Shown here piece by piece: positions 11,601 through 23,974 of a DNA stretch of 64,000 bases. The position numbers and the translations under genes were made by a program. Source of the DNA: Elgaria multicarinata webbii. Its lineage: Eukaryota > Chordata > Lepidosauria > Squamata > Anguidae. The stretch is taken from assembly GCF_023053635.1 (NCBI RefSeq), contig NC_086188.1, positions 508,501 through 572,500 of the forward strand, read 5' to 3'. The notes beneath the pieces are model-generated. The model had not been told where the DNA came from, searched no databases, and was given only the letters and a program-made list of their open reading frames with translations. Positions within the stretch are counted from its first letter, which is position 1, and each line of letters starts with the position of its first letter.

Positions 11601-14600
11601 GCAGACCTCTTTCCGCCCACCACCGGGAAGGCACACGAACCGGGTGTGAATCTTCCGGCTGATCTCGCTACAGACTGTGTCTCGGTCGCTGCTACTCTCG
11701 AGATCGGACAAAACCATCCCTCTGCTATAAACGGCAGAAGAAGGGACTCACGTCACCACGGCGGCACCGAAGCGACTTACACCGATGAATCGTCTTGCAC
11801 TGCGCCTCAGCCCCGGTCGGCCCCTGCGCCCTCCGGGGGCTCCCAAGCGAGCCTTCTAGGCACCGCCTCCCGGCTTCAACCGTGGCACTTTGCCGGGGGT
11901 GGGGGGTGCTGGCCTCACGCTCTTCCACTCAGAGCCTCCCCAAGAGGCCCTGGCTGCCACCCAGGGCCCTTCTGACCGGTGGCGTCCACCATCGCGCCCA
12001 CCCTCGAGGTCATTCCACCCCATCACAGAGCTCCTGCGGTTCATCTCTCGCCTTGCCACTGCTAGGAGGGCCACAATGGCCTTCGCTTCTATCCACTGAC
12101 GTTCCCTGATGCCGGCACCTGCGGCTGTTTCTAGGCTCTGACAAGGCTGGTCTCTGGAAGGCTAAAGGGAGGAGGCCCAGCGGGCTTCTCTCTCCCACCA
12201 GGCGCCTGTGCCACAGCTCTAGCCCTAAGCGGCCTGCCAGACTTTCTCCGTCGCCATCTTCAGGCGGAAGCAAGCTGTGGGCAGCACTTCTCTCCCCCCC
12301 ACCTCTTGAATAGATATTTTAAAGTGTTGAGGCTAAGGAAGACGTCTGCGTAACCTCACTGCTTCGTCCTAACGAAGGCCCCACCGTGAACCACGTGCAG
12401 CGGCACAGCCTGGCAAGCGGCTGGGTCTCGACACGGGCAGGCCCAGGCGGCCCAAAGCCAAGGGCCACAGAGCCACAGCCGCATTCCTTCCGGTCCTGGT
12501 GACGTGGCCCCCGCGAGCGCCCCTGCTGGTTCTTTGTGCAGGCAGGGCAGGCAGCAGCGGCTGTGCAGCTGGCCAAGCCGGCCTCCTCTTCCCAGGCTCC
12601 GGACGTTTCTACGGGGCAGTGATGATCCGAGAGCAGGGCCCATTGCTGGGGGGCTACACCCCAACAGTTGAGTGGAGGGGGGAATTTCAGCCCACGCGGC
12701 TTCTCTACAAGGGGTGCAATAGGGGTCCCACATATTGGTAGCTTAGTCTTCCAGATCAGGGGTGCGGAAGCTCAGTTCTGGGGGGGGGGCTGAGTTCCCC
12801 GGGAGGCCACGCCCTCTTCACCTGCCCCCCCTCTGCTCCCCACCCCCCAGCCACCCAGAGGGTATTTCCTGTGACATGTTGCTTTTATTCTGCTTTCTCC
12901 ACGCTAAGGACCTCTCCCCGCCTCTCCTCCTCCTCCGGCTGAGTGAGTGGCAGGAAAGGCACCAAGCTCCATTCGGATGGATTGAGGGCCTTTTGGCCCC
13001 GCCCCCTACCGCCTGTCCCCCGAGAGCTTCTCCGGAACTGAGCTGGGCCCTGAAAGAGGAGGTTCCGCTCCCCTGCCCTAGAGAGGGGAGGCCTTGGCTT
13101 TTGATTTTGAAACTTGCCATTGAAGTGGGGCTGGAAGAATCCCAGGGCCCTGCACGCCGAGGCGCCTGGCAATGCAGTGCTCTGCCGGCCGGGAATCTGA
13201 TCTCCCCACCCCTGCTTTCCCCAGCCGTATTTCTCTCCTAGCCATCATGCCACATATCCGACGATGGCTGGGATCGTGACGTGTTTCCCCCGCCCCCTCC
13301 GGCCGGCCCCGGCTCTGTCACCTCTCGGCACTGACTCCCCTCCTCGGGAGAGCTGTTTGCCCCGCTTACCTCGCCTCGTGCGCCTCCATCTTGGGCTTCT
13401 GCTTCATTTCCTGTGAACTCTCCAAGTTGAAATGCAGAAACTGCAGGTCCCGCTGCTGTTTCACGTAGACCTGCAGGCAGGCGGGGAAACAACCGGCATC
13501 TCAGAAACGCAAAGGGAGGTTTGATGCTGACATGTTGATTTCATTCTGCTTTTCTGTCTATGGACAAAGTGGCTTTCAAGAAGTAAGAAGGACAATCATC
13601 ATAAAAACAAACCACTGAAGATGGTTTCAAGGCGCTTTGCCTGAAGGACGCCCTGCTCCGTCTCCCACCCCGCCCCCATATTCAGTGCACGTCCCCACAC
13701 TCATATTAGATGCCTGTTGTAAGCCTGTAGAAAAGAGCGCCCAGCTTTTGGGAGAGAAAGCAATATTTTTATTTGGCTTTCATAGATGATACAAGACGAG
13801 TAGAAAGGAAGAAACAAGAACAGTCCTTATATGTGCACCAGAAAATGTATATAAGAAAAAATGGTACTACATTTTATTTTTTGGGGGCCCAATCCTAGGC
13901 ATGTTCAGACAGGGGAAAAAAGCCCTACAACTTCCAGCACGCCTCAACCAACCAGGCTGTTCATGGTTAATGAGCCATGGTTGGCTAGTGTGTATTATGT
14001 TCACACACTACAAGAATCCATGATTCAGCCACAACCCACACACAACCTGCTTGTTGTGTGTTGTGAACCAGATCAATGTCTCTCTCTATCATAGTTGCCC
14101 CCATTATCTACAAGTGCTTGGGGATACCCTTCAGCACATTTAAAGAAAGCAAAGCTCTGCTATATTTGACTGCAGATTCCCAGAGCCATGTTCCCTTTTA
14201 CCGAAAGTCCGCTTACTCCAAGGTTGAAGCCCAGTATCAAACACAGGTTCTTCAAGACAGTCCAACACGCTGTTCACCTCTGATTCCCTTTCCACTCCAC
14301 ATCGCCATGTGAAAGGCCAAATCAAACGCAGGCTCCACCCCCCATCCCCCACTGTCCTCCACCACACAAGACACCCAGAAACTGGAGCCAAACCTGACGC
14401 AAATTGCTCAGTTCCATGTCAGTCCGTAGTTGCTTGGATTTCGCAGACTGAAGGAGCTGGTCTTTTCTGTTGGCTCTCTCAGCTGTGAAGGAGTGGAGGG
14501 TTCAGTTATTTTACAGAACAAAAATAAAATGGAAAAACAGTAAATAAATACAAACAGTGACAGAGAGATTTAAATACCATTATCATTGTGTTTAGATGCA

Positions 14601-17600
14601 AGGATTGCTTTACAATCAATCAATCAGCAGGGCATACAAATGTGATTCCCCCAATTTTCCCAACGCTGCGCTCAAGATGTGTTTCAAGATCCCCTTCTAT
14701 TACCGACTGGTTTATTTATGTCTGTGATGGGAAGCTAGTTGGCTTGGATGGCCCAAACTCTCAAGGTTTGGAGTAAACACAACGCATCCATGACCTCCTC
14801 AACTTGTTGTCGCTTGTCCTGAAACCATCAGGACAGGTCAGGCTTTTCTTTAAAAAAAATATCCATAAGCGAATGTTCGTTTGCTCCATGGCTGCTGCGT
14901 TCAGTATAATGAGCTCTGAAGGAGATCAGAGGCGAGCAGCGCACTCCACAGGGGCCGCCTGCTGCCGCAGCCTCTTTTCACAGCCCAGAGGCTCGTCTTC
15001 CATTCAGAGTTTCACAGCTTTGGAAAAAGCAGGTTTCTGGTAGCAGAAGCGGATTTGAAAATGCAGCGTCACAAATGCGCTAGAAGTTAAGAAACGCAGG
15101 AGGACAAATGTACTGCAACTGTCAGAATGTCTACAGTCATGTTTATTTGAGAGTTTGGTCAAAGTTATTTGCGTGTGAGGATAACCCAGTCCGAAGAACA
15201 GTGTCACAAAATCAGCGTCACAAAGCTCACAGTGACTTGTGAGCCCAAATCGGACGCTTGGAGGGCTTCTCTGACCGCCTGGGACCGGAGACACCACCTG
15301 GGGCCGGAAAGGACTTGCCAGGGAGGGGGAGGGCTTCTTCCTGGGGTGGGAGCAGGAGCCGTGGGCCCTCCAGCACAAGCACCGTTGTCCACAGGCCCTA
15401 TAAGGGCTCCAGTGGCAGGCAAGGGAGAAGGGCTCCTGCTGATGACCTCAAAGTGCAGCTAGACTGCTACAGGGGAAGGCAGTCCTGCAAGTCTTTTCCG
15501 CCCAAACCATTTGGCCATCAAAGTTAAAACCAGCACTTCAGGCCCGTGTGCCACCAGTGGACCCCCCAGCCCCCTCCCCCCAGCCCCGCCCCCCGGTCTA
15601 CTCACCACTAAGCATCAATTCGTTATTCAAATAACCATTTTCTTGTTTGAGGCGTATGATTTCCTCCCGCTGCTCATTGCTTTCTTTGGTTTTTTCACTG
15701 AGATCACCTTTCAAATACAAAACGGGCGGGGGGCGGGGGTCATCACGAAAGCGCAGCTCCCTCTCACAGACAACGGGGCTCTCGGTTCTTTATATATCGC
15801 CCTTCGGACGTCCTTCCCCAAACTCTGCAGTCTGGCGGGGGGGGGGGGGGGTCCTGGGAGGGGCGTCGCCCACAAATGCCTTTGTGGCGCTTCTCGCCCA
15901 CCACTCTGCAGCCACGTGAAACAGCCCCTGAATATCCCACGTAATGGCAGCCCATTGCTTTAAGCCAAAACCACCTAAGGATTCTCTCGCTGACGACCAA
16001 CGCTACGGTTTGGCTGCAGGAAATGCGAAGGAGAACCTTTGTCCGCCCCCAACCCCAGTTCACGATTACGGGCACCGAATTCTAAGCCCCGTTTACCTTT
16101 TAATTTGTTTGTTTCCAGCATAAGTTCCTTCAGCCTCAGCTTGAAATCCCGTTTCTCCCTGCTGATGCTCGATTCCTCCATCTTTGCTGCACGAAGGGCA
16201 TTTTCTAGCTTTTTAAACTTACATGTAAATTCACTAATGTGGTTGCTCGCTTCAAGTATATCATTATCCTAAGCAAACAAACAAACAAACACATTTCTGC
16301 CCATTGTTTTGCTTTACGTTCTGTGCCTCTGCACAGATTTAATTTTGCCTGCTCAATTCTAAAACTGGCACTCTTGTTTTGAAAAGTCGATCACCAGTTC
16401 ACAGCTTGGCTGAGTGATGCTGGAAGGCCCAGGGCCCTGCGCAGTGGGTGGGAGAGCCCTTCGCCTGAAGCAGCAAAGGCGATGGCCCCCGTTGCCTCGC
16501 CTGCCTCCCTCTCCTGGCTTTCTCACAGGTATTGGGCCACTTTGCTGGGGGTGGGGGGGGGGAGATACACTCCAGCTAACTCCCCTCCCCACCGCAGACA
16601 CACAGCTCCCACCCAAAACAGCTCTGTCTTCGCTCCTGTTTCTCTCCTGGCCGAATTCTACCCCTAGAAGTAACTCCTCGCTAGGAGGAAAAGAAACCAG
16701 AAAGAATTGCAGGAGGGCAGAGGAGGGGGCTCAACTCCCCGCGGCCCCTGCTGCACCTGCTATTCCGCGCCGTCTCCCACTTCACGAGGAATCCGGGGGA
16801 ACTGACCTGGGCTTTTGCCCGGCGCCTCTAAACGCACCCGGAAGAACGAGGCGCGCCTACCTTCAGCTTCAACATCGTGAGCAGCTCCTGTTCTCTGGCT
16901 TGCAGCTGCCCGACTTTATTAGACAGTTCCATCACCGAGCAACTGAGGACTTGGTTTTTCTCCTAGGAAACAGGGAAAGCAAGGGAGAGGGCTGGCAGGC
17001 GTGGAGGCCCCCTGGCTGTGTCTTGCCTTTGCTGCCCTACCGCATCATGCGCAGCCTTGCGCAGCCCCTTTCCTGGATGGCTTGAGAGGAGGACGCGGCA
17101 GCCACCAGTTGCCTCTGCTTCCCCCACCGCAACGTGGGCCTCGTGGGTGTAGTGGCAGGAACACAGTGCAATGTGAGCCAAACGGCAAGTTCTCCCCCCT
17201 CTCACTGCTCCTCGTCTTCTCCACACCAGGAGCAAACATCTGGAGATCTACTTTCTGCCCACTCCTGCTTCACAGCGCGCATAACTGTGTACACTTCTGT
17301 CATGTCACCACCACCCCTCCGCTTATTTGTCTTTTTTTCTAAGGGAAAAGGCCCCAAACGCTGTTCCCCTTCCTCACAGGGGAGGGGCTCCAGCCCCTTG
17401 ATCGCTTTGGCTGCCCTCCTCTGCGCCTTTCCAGCTGTATCATATCACTTTTGAGGTGTGGTGACCACAATCAGACAAGGGCACTGAGGGCATCTTGCCC
17501 ACGGTGCCCCAAAAACCCAGAATTGGCATTGGGTCTCGTTTGGCCCTTAGTCAGCTTCATGAGGGCATCATCAGAAGAGCCCTGAGGCTGGGCCAGACCC

Positions 17601-19254
17601 AGCCGCACCCTGCTCCAGCATTCTGTTTGCAGAGATGCCTCTGGGAAGACCACAGGCAGGAGGCGACTGCCACAGACCCCTCCTGCTCACGCCCTCCAGC
17701 AACTGGCACGCATGAGCCCGCCGCCGCTGATACTGGAGGCAGCGCGCAGCCCTGGCGGCCGACGGCCGTTGAGAGCTTCACGCAGGGCCATGGTCCAAGC
17801 CCACCCCAGGGCACCCTGAAGCAAACCAGAGAGGGGGCCGACCTCCAGGGCCTGGCAGTGGGACGTGGTGTCAGATGCTTTCCGAGAGAGCTCTTGCAGT
17901 TTCTGCTGAGTCGTCTCCAGGGTCACCTTGCGGTCGTTTTGCTGAGTTTCAAGGAGCTTCAACCTTCTGGTCAGGGCTGTTATCATTTCATTTCTCTTGT
18001 GCAGCTCATCTGAGGGAAGAGGGCGGGAATTATCGGAGGGGAAGCAGCAACTTCCAACACCGGTGTACACTAAACTACGTAAAAGGTAGCAGCATTCTCA
18101 GCTGAGGCACAGCGTGCAATTTTATTTTTCTAAAGGGGCAGGCAGGTATCTTAATTTTAGGAAAGACTGGCATAACCACAGGTCATCCTAAGGCCACGGT
18201 CTAGATGATTTTACCTGCCATGTTTCCTCCCTCTCAAACTGCACGATTTGGGGAGCTTGCAAGGAGTTCTCAACACATCTTTGCTTTTCATTTGAAGGTT
18301 TTACAGACAGAGAACAACATACAGCTCTTCCTGAAAAGCATGATAACTCTGCTTTACATGAGACTGGTTATTCCAGGAAGCTCTAGCGGCATCTCACTAT
18401 TGCTACAGAATCACTTCAAAAGGTTCTACACGTTTCCTGTCATCCACAACATTCCAGCATTTCCATGGCGCTCCGGTTCAGATGAAATCTCTGTTCTGTT
18501 TTCAGCCAGCATTCATGGGAGTGGGCAAACAGATCTTCTAAGTCTCTTCCTGGTGGCGTGCGTTATTACTAAAGTGCCCAAAAAGAATTTAGGGGGCACA
18601 TCAGAACTGGAGTAATCTTGTGCTTCTTAAAAATCATGCTATCATTTTTTAAAAACTTAAGCTCTTCTGTCGCAAACTAATTATTCTAGAGCAAGACCAC
18701 AGTGTACTAGCTAAGAGATGGCCTTCCGCACAGTCTGCTTCATGGGGGGGGGGGGCGCTTTCTTCTCCGGACTGGTAGTGGCTGTTCAGGGTCTCCGGGA
18801 GAGAGGGGGCTTCCCCATTTTAACTAGAAATGCCAACAATTGACGCTGACGCTTTCTTCATGCAAACTACATGAAGGGCAGCTGTTCACAGAGCTGTGGA
18901 CCAGGACAGGCCCACACAAATCTCGTCTCTGTCAGGACCTCAGTAGGTGTTCTCCGCAGCAAGCCAATACCGGGCTCAGTTGCCCCATCTGCAATATGGG
19001 AATAACAACAACAACAACCGGCAGCCTGAACCCCTTGGCCTAGGCTGGGCCCGGCACTCACTCTCCAAACTGCTGCACCGTTCCGCCAGCGTCAGTATTT
19101 TCTGGCGGTCGTCCTCCCACGCCAGCAGCTGCTTCTGATGCACAGCGACCATCGCGTTGAGCTCCTTGTCACGATCTTTCAGCTCCGCAATTAACAGCTG
19201 GAGTTCTCTCCTCTGTTTCTGAACGGTGCTGCTCTCTGGCCCAGAAGTTCCGTT
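8659..19254 (-). CDS. CCDC62: CCDC62, coiled-coil domain-containing 62 (recognised coding exons)
   Basis: In mammals CCDC62 (ERAP75) is a testis-rich coiled-coil protein that binds estrogen receptors and is needed for sperm formation. Exons in transcript order are 19254-19062, 18009-17843, 16962-16861, 16268-16097, 15707-15606, 14482-14394, 13470-13370, a long exon from 11724 to about 10911, and 8799-8659. Phases of the first eight agree. Conserved blocks include QKQRRELQLLIAELKDRDKE, KVGQLQAREQELLTMLKLK, EQREEIIRLKQEN and VYVKQQRDLQFL. The last exon keeps both LxxLL motifs, LQRLL and LSDLL. The long exon is divergent, alanine- and proline-rich, and shares EWMRIFKP with human EWMSIFKP. The donor of the long exon, any exon between it and 8799, and the first coding exon (human MNPPAAFLAGRQ) were not found. 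Confidence 0.9.
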
Positions 19255-19770
19255 CTGCAGGGAGGAAAGGAAGCAGCAACAGCAGCTACACCACTCCATC
19301 ACATAAAAAAATTAGGGAGGCTGTTACAGAACGATGCGGCCCAAACGACAAAGCACTTCTTACTAGCGCTGTGCCTCATTTCTATTAAACGAAACACTAG
19401 AAATGGTTTCATTGAATGACCAAGGGCGGCCATTTTGAAACCCATTTGCACTTTGGAGCAGCCTAGCCAAAGTAATTTGGGTGATTTCAATTGAGGCAAA
19501 AAGCTGGGATCCGGCCTCAAGTGGGATTTCTGGAGATTTCAGGGTGGGGTGGATTGGAGCTTCCCTTGAACAGCAAACTCCCGTGCCATCCCACAAACTG
19601 ATCAGGAAATCCCCCTCAATTTCAAAAGTGGCTGGCCTTGTACCATCAGGGGCTGCTGACTGAGAACCTACAGTGCCAAGCCAAGCCCCCTTGGGTGGGC
19701 AGAACCAGAGCTGCACATTTTGTTGGCTCCTGACCAACATGCAGAGTACTATGATTTAGAATCTAAGTAT

Positions 19771-19912
19771 CTAAGGGTGCAAACCCCCCTGCATCTAAGG
19801 GTGCAAACCCCCCTGCATCTAAGGGTGCAACCCCCCCTGAAACTAAGGGTGCAACCCCCCTGCATCTAAGGGTGCAACCCCCCCTGAAACTAAGGGTGCA
19901 ACCCCCCTGCAT
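19771..19912. repeat. Six-unit 23/24-bp minisatellite
   Basis: Units start at 19771, 19795, 19819, 19843, 19866 and 19890. Each begins CTAAGGGTGCAA followed by a C run and CTGCAT or CTGAAA. Units 3-4 and 5-6 form an identical 47-bp dimer. The array leads directly into GCATGTTTACACAG, a terminus of the dispersed AATCCTATGCATG family. It lies in the probable first intron of CCDC62. Confidence 0.85.
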
Positions 19913-20699
19913 GTTTACACAGAAAAAAAGTCCTACAACTCCCAACATCCCGCAACAGGATTGTGCCCCGAGTCTTAGGGCATGTCTACACCAGCTTTAT
20001 ATCCCAGGATCGTCCCAGGTTCGTTCCTGTGCCTCCAAATGCCACACAGGGGATCTCAGGGGCAGGCAGGGTCAACCCCTCCATTTTCCTGGGATAACCC
20101 TTAGGGGTAGAAAGGGCCTTAGATACTGAATGCAGAAACACTCCAGAGCCTTCCTAAACTCTAGCTTAATCTGGGATGAATCTGGAACCCCAGAGTGGCT
20201 CTACACTTCAGTGCTTTTGGAATGCAGCTGACCTTGTAAATATGGTTTTTAGTTTTGGTTTGCTTTCGTTACCTGAGGTGGAGTGGAGAGCGGCAGTGAT
20301 GAGTTCATAAGGACTCCGAGATCAGGACTCTCTACTAGGTATAAATAGTTTGGAAGGATGTTGCAGATAATCCCAATGTTCAGCTCAGAGGCCCCACAGG
20401 AATGAAGGATCCCATTCTTGTTCACTGCAGTTCAGTCATTCAGATGTCAACTGATATAATGGGGGGGGAGGGGAGAATGATTGAAAAAGTGTGATCATTG
20501 CAAACTGTATTATTGAGGCACCTGCAACCCACATGGGACATTTGGCAACGAGACACATACTCTCCAGGGGGGAAAGGAGAGAACACTGAGGGGCAGCCCG
20601 TCTCTTCCCAAACCCTCTGGGGTGGGCAGGATGGCAATGATGAGGCAACACTGGAACTCTTTCACATATATCCCAAGAGAAGAGGGGAGAAGGAAGCCA

Positions 20700-21100
20700 C
20701 TTTGGCTGCATTCGCACGTAATAAGAAGCCAGGATTCATGTCTTATTGTGAGCAAGCAGCGTGCAAGCATACGCAGCCTTTTCATCCCTCCCTTCAGGCA
20801 AGTGGGCAAAACTCGCCAGAAAGGGGTGGGTGGGCTCATCATGACATCGGACCTAGGATCCTGGTTTGTTGCTCCTAAGCAAGCCAAGATCATAAGGCAG
20901 CAACCGTCAGGATTTTGTTGTTGGCTTACGAACCCCAGCTCATCTGAGAGCAACAAAGCAGGATTCCCAATTTGGACATCATGATGTTCCCTGCTATGTT
21001 TATGTACACAGGCAAAGCAGGAGCAAATGGCTGGTGTGCACCAGCCTGCTGCTCGTCCGCAGTAAGCCAGGAATCCTGGCTTATCCCGTGGCATCGTTTC
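20700..21100. repeat. Decayed palindromic repeat region
   Basis: AAGCCAGGATTC-type motifs recur in both orientations. A near-perfect palindrome, TAAGCCAGGA then TCCTGGCTTA around a single central base, lies at 21063-21083. It sits in the probable CCDC62 first intron. No gene was seen. Confidence 0.4.
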
Positions 21101-21124
21101 ACTCGCTGCTCAGCTATGACACTC

Positions 21125-21265
21125 AACAACGGGGCCTTGTGCCAGTTGTCACCTCCCAGCTTAGCCTACCTCACAGGGTTGTTGTGAGGAAAAAACAGGC
21201 AGGGGGAGAAACCCACGCGGGCAGCCAGGAGTTCCTAGGGAGGACAGGATGCAAATGTGATGATA
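21125..21265 (+). mobile_element. tRNA-derived SINE, 3' part
   Basis: It shares CTACCTCACAGGGTTGTTGT with the copy at 43445. The tRNA-like head is missing or unrecognisable. Confidence 0.5.
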
Positions 21266-21699
21266 GATAAATCCACAAAAGTGGGTCCAGACGTCCCATA
21301 TTGCCCACTGAGGGGGAATAAAGTAGGGCCTCCGTAGGTTGGGGATGTGGGCGAAGTACACCAAGGACGTGGCCGTTTCTACAGCGCCCCCCCCCAGGCA
21401 CGTCTACTCAGAAGTAGGGGCCTACGATGAGCTCAGTGGGCCTTACGACCCCCCACCCCACCCACTCACCCACCCCCAGGGCCAGGTCAGAAGGCCTCGA
21501 GGGCCGCAGCCTCATTGGGGGGGCAGAAGCGCTCCTGGACCAGAGCCCAGTTCAGGTGTGCGCAGAGGCCCATGGGCGTGACAGGCCGCACCTGAGCGAC
21601 ACCCGCAAAGACCTCGCACACGCACGTGTGAGATGGATATGCGTGTGCGTGAATGTACACGTACACAAATTCTGGAATGAATGAATAGGATGGGCGGAT

Positions 21700-22720
21700 G
21701 GGGGTCACTCCCGGCGCCCCTGACCGCGCCGTGGGGCACAAACAGCCTCCGAGGCCGCTGGCCTCCGGAGCCCGGAGCTGCCCCCCACCCCCGGCCGGGC
21801 CCCCAGCTGAGGGAGTGCAAGGGGGCGGGCGGGCGCCGGGCCGAGTCCGGGCGGGCCACGGCGGTTTGCCAGCCTGTTCCCATTACGGGCCCCGCCGGCC
21901 CGGGCCCCTTGATGAGCGGGGTCTCCGGACTCGGGCCCACGCGCCCCCCCTCGACCCCCGGCGCCCCCAGCGCAGCAGCAGCAGCAGCAGCAGCAGCTCC
22001 CGGTGGCGGTTTTTACTCAGGGGAAACGCATGAAAACAGGCAGGAGGGCGAAGGAGGGGGAGGGGGTTACGAGGGGCGGCAGCAGACACGGCGCCGTGGG
22101 GCTGGGGGGGGGGGGGTCGCCTCACCCAGGAAGTGGGTGCGAGCCCCGTGGGGCGGCGGGGGCGGAGTCGCTTCCCCCCCACACACACGCACTAAATGGC
22201 GGCGGCGGGGGGGTGTTGAGCCCCCCACCCCCCCAGGGTCGCTCCACCCCCGACCTCCCCCACCCCGGGGCCGGAGGGAGGCCGACAACGGCGTCTTTCC
22301 GCGCCCCTCGCTCCCTGAGGGAGGGCCAATGGCGGCGGCGGCGGCTTCGCTTACCGGGCGACATTTCCCGCGCGCGCGCGCGCGCTCCTCCCGAGGAGGC
22401 CCATGGGGCGGCGGGAGGAGGAGGAGGAGGAGGGGGCGGGCGAGGCGGCCGCTTGGCCCCCCGTGGGGCCCCGGGCCCGACTCCTGCTCCAGCAGCAGCA
22501 GCAGCAGCCTCGGGCCGACCCCGCCCGGCCCATCGCGGGTGGCCGAGAGACGCGGCCCAGGACTCGGACCCGCCACGCCGCCGCTCGGGTGCGGGTCGGC
22601 CCTGGGGGGTGGGGGCACCAATCCTGCGCGCGGGTCACAGCCGGGCTTTGCCGAAAGGCTTGGGGGCAGGATCGAGCCCGCCCACGCGGACCACCCGCCC
22701 TCTCTAGCAGAGCTCCTGCA
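21700..22720 (-). promoter_or_regulatory. CCDC62: CpG island, probable CCDC62 promoter
   Basis: About one kilobase is extremely rich in CpG, with (GCG)n, (GCA)n near 21977-21997 and (CAG)n near 22490-22508. It lies 5' of the first recognised CCDC62 coding exon and ends about 1 kb from the DENR 3' end. Its position fits the CCDC62 promoter. All long frames inside it are by-products of base composition. Confidence 0.55.
22355..22420 (-). other. CCDC62: Candidate CCDC62 first exon
   Basis: On the minus strand a CCCG|GTAAGC donor lies at 22355/22354 inside a CpG island, at the right place for CCDC62 exon 1. The only nearby ATG, ten bases before the donor, would join the 19254 exon out of frame. 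This is therefore either a non-coding leader exon or a further small coding exon lies between. The 5' boundary given is arbitrary. Confidence 0.35.
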
Positions 22721-23714
22721 GCTTGAACTGTGGTGATGAAGAGGGGATTTCGCCGGGAGCTGCGTGCATAGAAATGCCACCTGCTGAAACTCCCTTCTCT
22801 ATGCAACTGTTAAAGACGCAGGAGCCCTGCCCTCCTCTGCATAGGGTCGCCCGAACTACTAGTAACCCTGCAGGTCCGGGCGTGCTGGGCGTTGCAGGCT
22901 TTTGTTCCCTGTCTAAATTGCTCAACTTGGTAGGTTTGATTTGTAGTGGAAACATTAAAGTTTAGAATGTGGAAATGGTGTCAATGCAGAAAGCCCAGCG
23001 CTTACTCCGCTTCCGTTAATCCAGAGTGGCCCCCACAGGCTGGAACCCCCTCTAAACCAGGCACAAGGGCCAAGCCGCAGCCCTGACTCTTAGGTTGTAC
23101 CTTCCCTTAATGTTATTTTTCTTATACAAACGTTTGATTACTTACTTAGTGCATTTCTAATCTGCCCAATATCGAATATTCTCTGGGCAGACTACAGCCA
23201 TAGACCGAAAACGCTCCTTTTACGCTTTCATTAGGCGTTGAGCTCCTAGGCAGTAAAATGGCCTTTCGGGGATAGACTAAGAATTTTAATGAGTGAATTC
23301 CTTTGTTTGATTAATGAACTTGATTTATTATGTATGTTCTTTTTGCTGCCTTTATTTTGTTAACTTTATTTCAAAATAGAAATAAAATTTCATGAAATAC
23401 AGGATTGAAAACTTGAAAAAATTCAACCGATTTAGCATGGCAGAAATTCATGTATGCAAATCTCTCATTTAAGGCGTAATCCTATGCATGCTTAGACAGA
23501 AAAAAGCACTACAACTCCCAGCTATCCACAGTCAGGACACATTGGGACTTTTTTCTGTCTAAGCATGCACAGGATTACAATTTTAAGTTCCTAGTTGATT
23601 ATGTCATGCAGGTACAACAACTTTTCAAGTCTTCTGCCTTCTTTTGGCAACGTGATCTAGAAAGTACCTTAAATGATTGACAACTTAGGGAAAAACGACA
23701 AAACACTTACTTGG
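22720..23714. other. Intergenic, CCDC62 promoter to DENR 3' end
   Basis: This is mostly AT-rich single-copy sequence with no recognised gene. It contains the palindromic element at 23476-23578. Confidence 0.5.
23476..23578. mobile_element. Short palindromic element (MITE-like)
   Basis: Inverted arms of 31 bases at 23476-23506 and 23548-23578 differ at one position and enclose a 41-base middle. The arms start GTAATCCTATGCATGC. Related sequences of the AATCCTATGCATG type occur at 13889, 19908, 26600, 43828 and 47140, so this is a dispersed family. It has no coding capacity. A non-autonomous DNA transposon is the likeliest origin, but no target duplication is certain. Confidence 0.6.
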
Positions 23715-23731
23715 TCAGGAACAATAACTTC

Positions 23732-23737
23732 TTTATT
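23732..23737 (-). promoter_or_regulatory. DENR: DENR polyadenylation signal
   Basis: AATAAA on the minus strand lies about 240 bases after the DENR stop codon, giving a short 3' UTR ending near 23715. Confidence 0.65.
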
Positions 23738-23974
23738 TAAGTCTCTACTTCATGTGGAAGCATGATAGTCCCACTTCCCCCAAGATTAAACTTTGGCAAA
23801 AATCACAAACAGAAAATAAGCAGCCGACACAGAACAGTGAAAATGCCAACGGTCAGGACGCCCCCGGAACAGTTCTGCTGTCAGGCAAACACACGTGGGA
23901 GCCTTGTCTGGGCTACGACGACTGGGACGTGGGTGTGGGTTCCAAGGCAGGCTTATCGTGTCAAGAAAGCCCCG

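Noticed and set aside
19771-19912. CRISPR array
   Set aside because: Units are directly adjacent without spacers, in vertebrate intronic DNA. It is a minisatellite.
22355-22362. ATG TCG CCC G|GTAAGC as the CCDC62 start exon
   Set aside because: Joining it to the 19254 exon gives the wrong phase and breaks the conserved coiled-coil frame, so it is listed only as a possible leader exon.
21681-22780. Open frames of up to 351 codons near the CCDC62 promoter
   Set aside because: Same reason: frames forced open by CpG-rich DNA, on both strands, with no homology.
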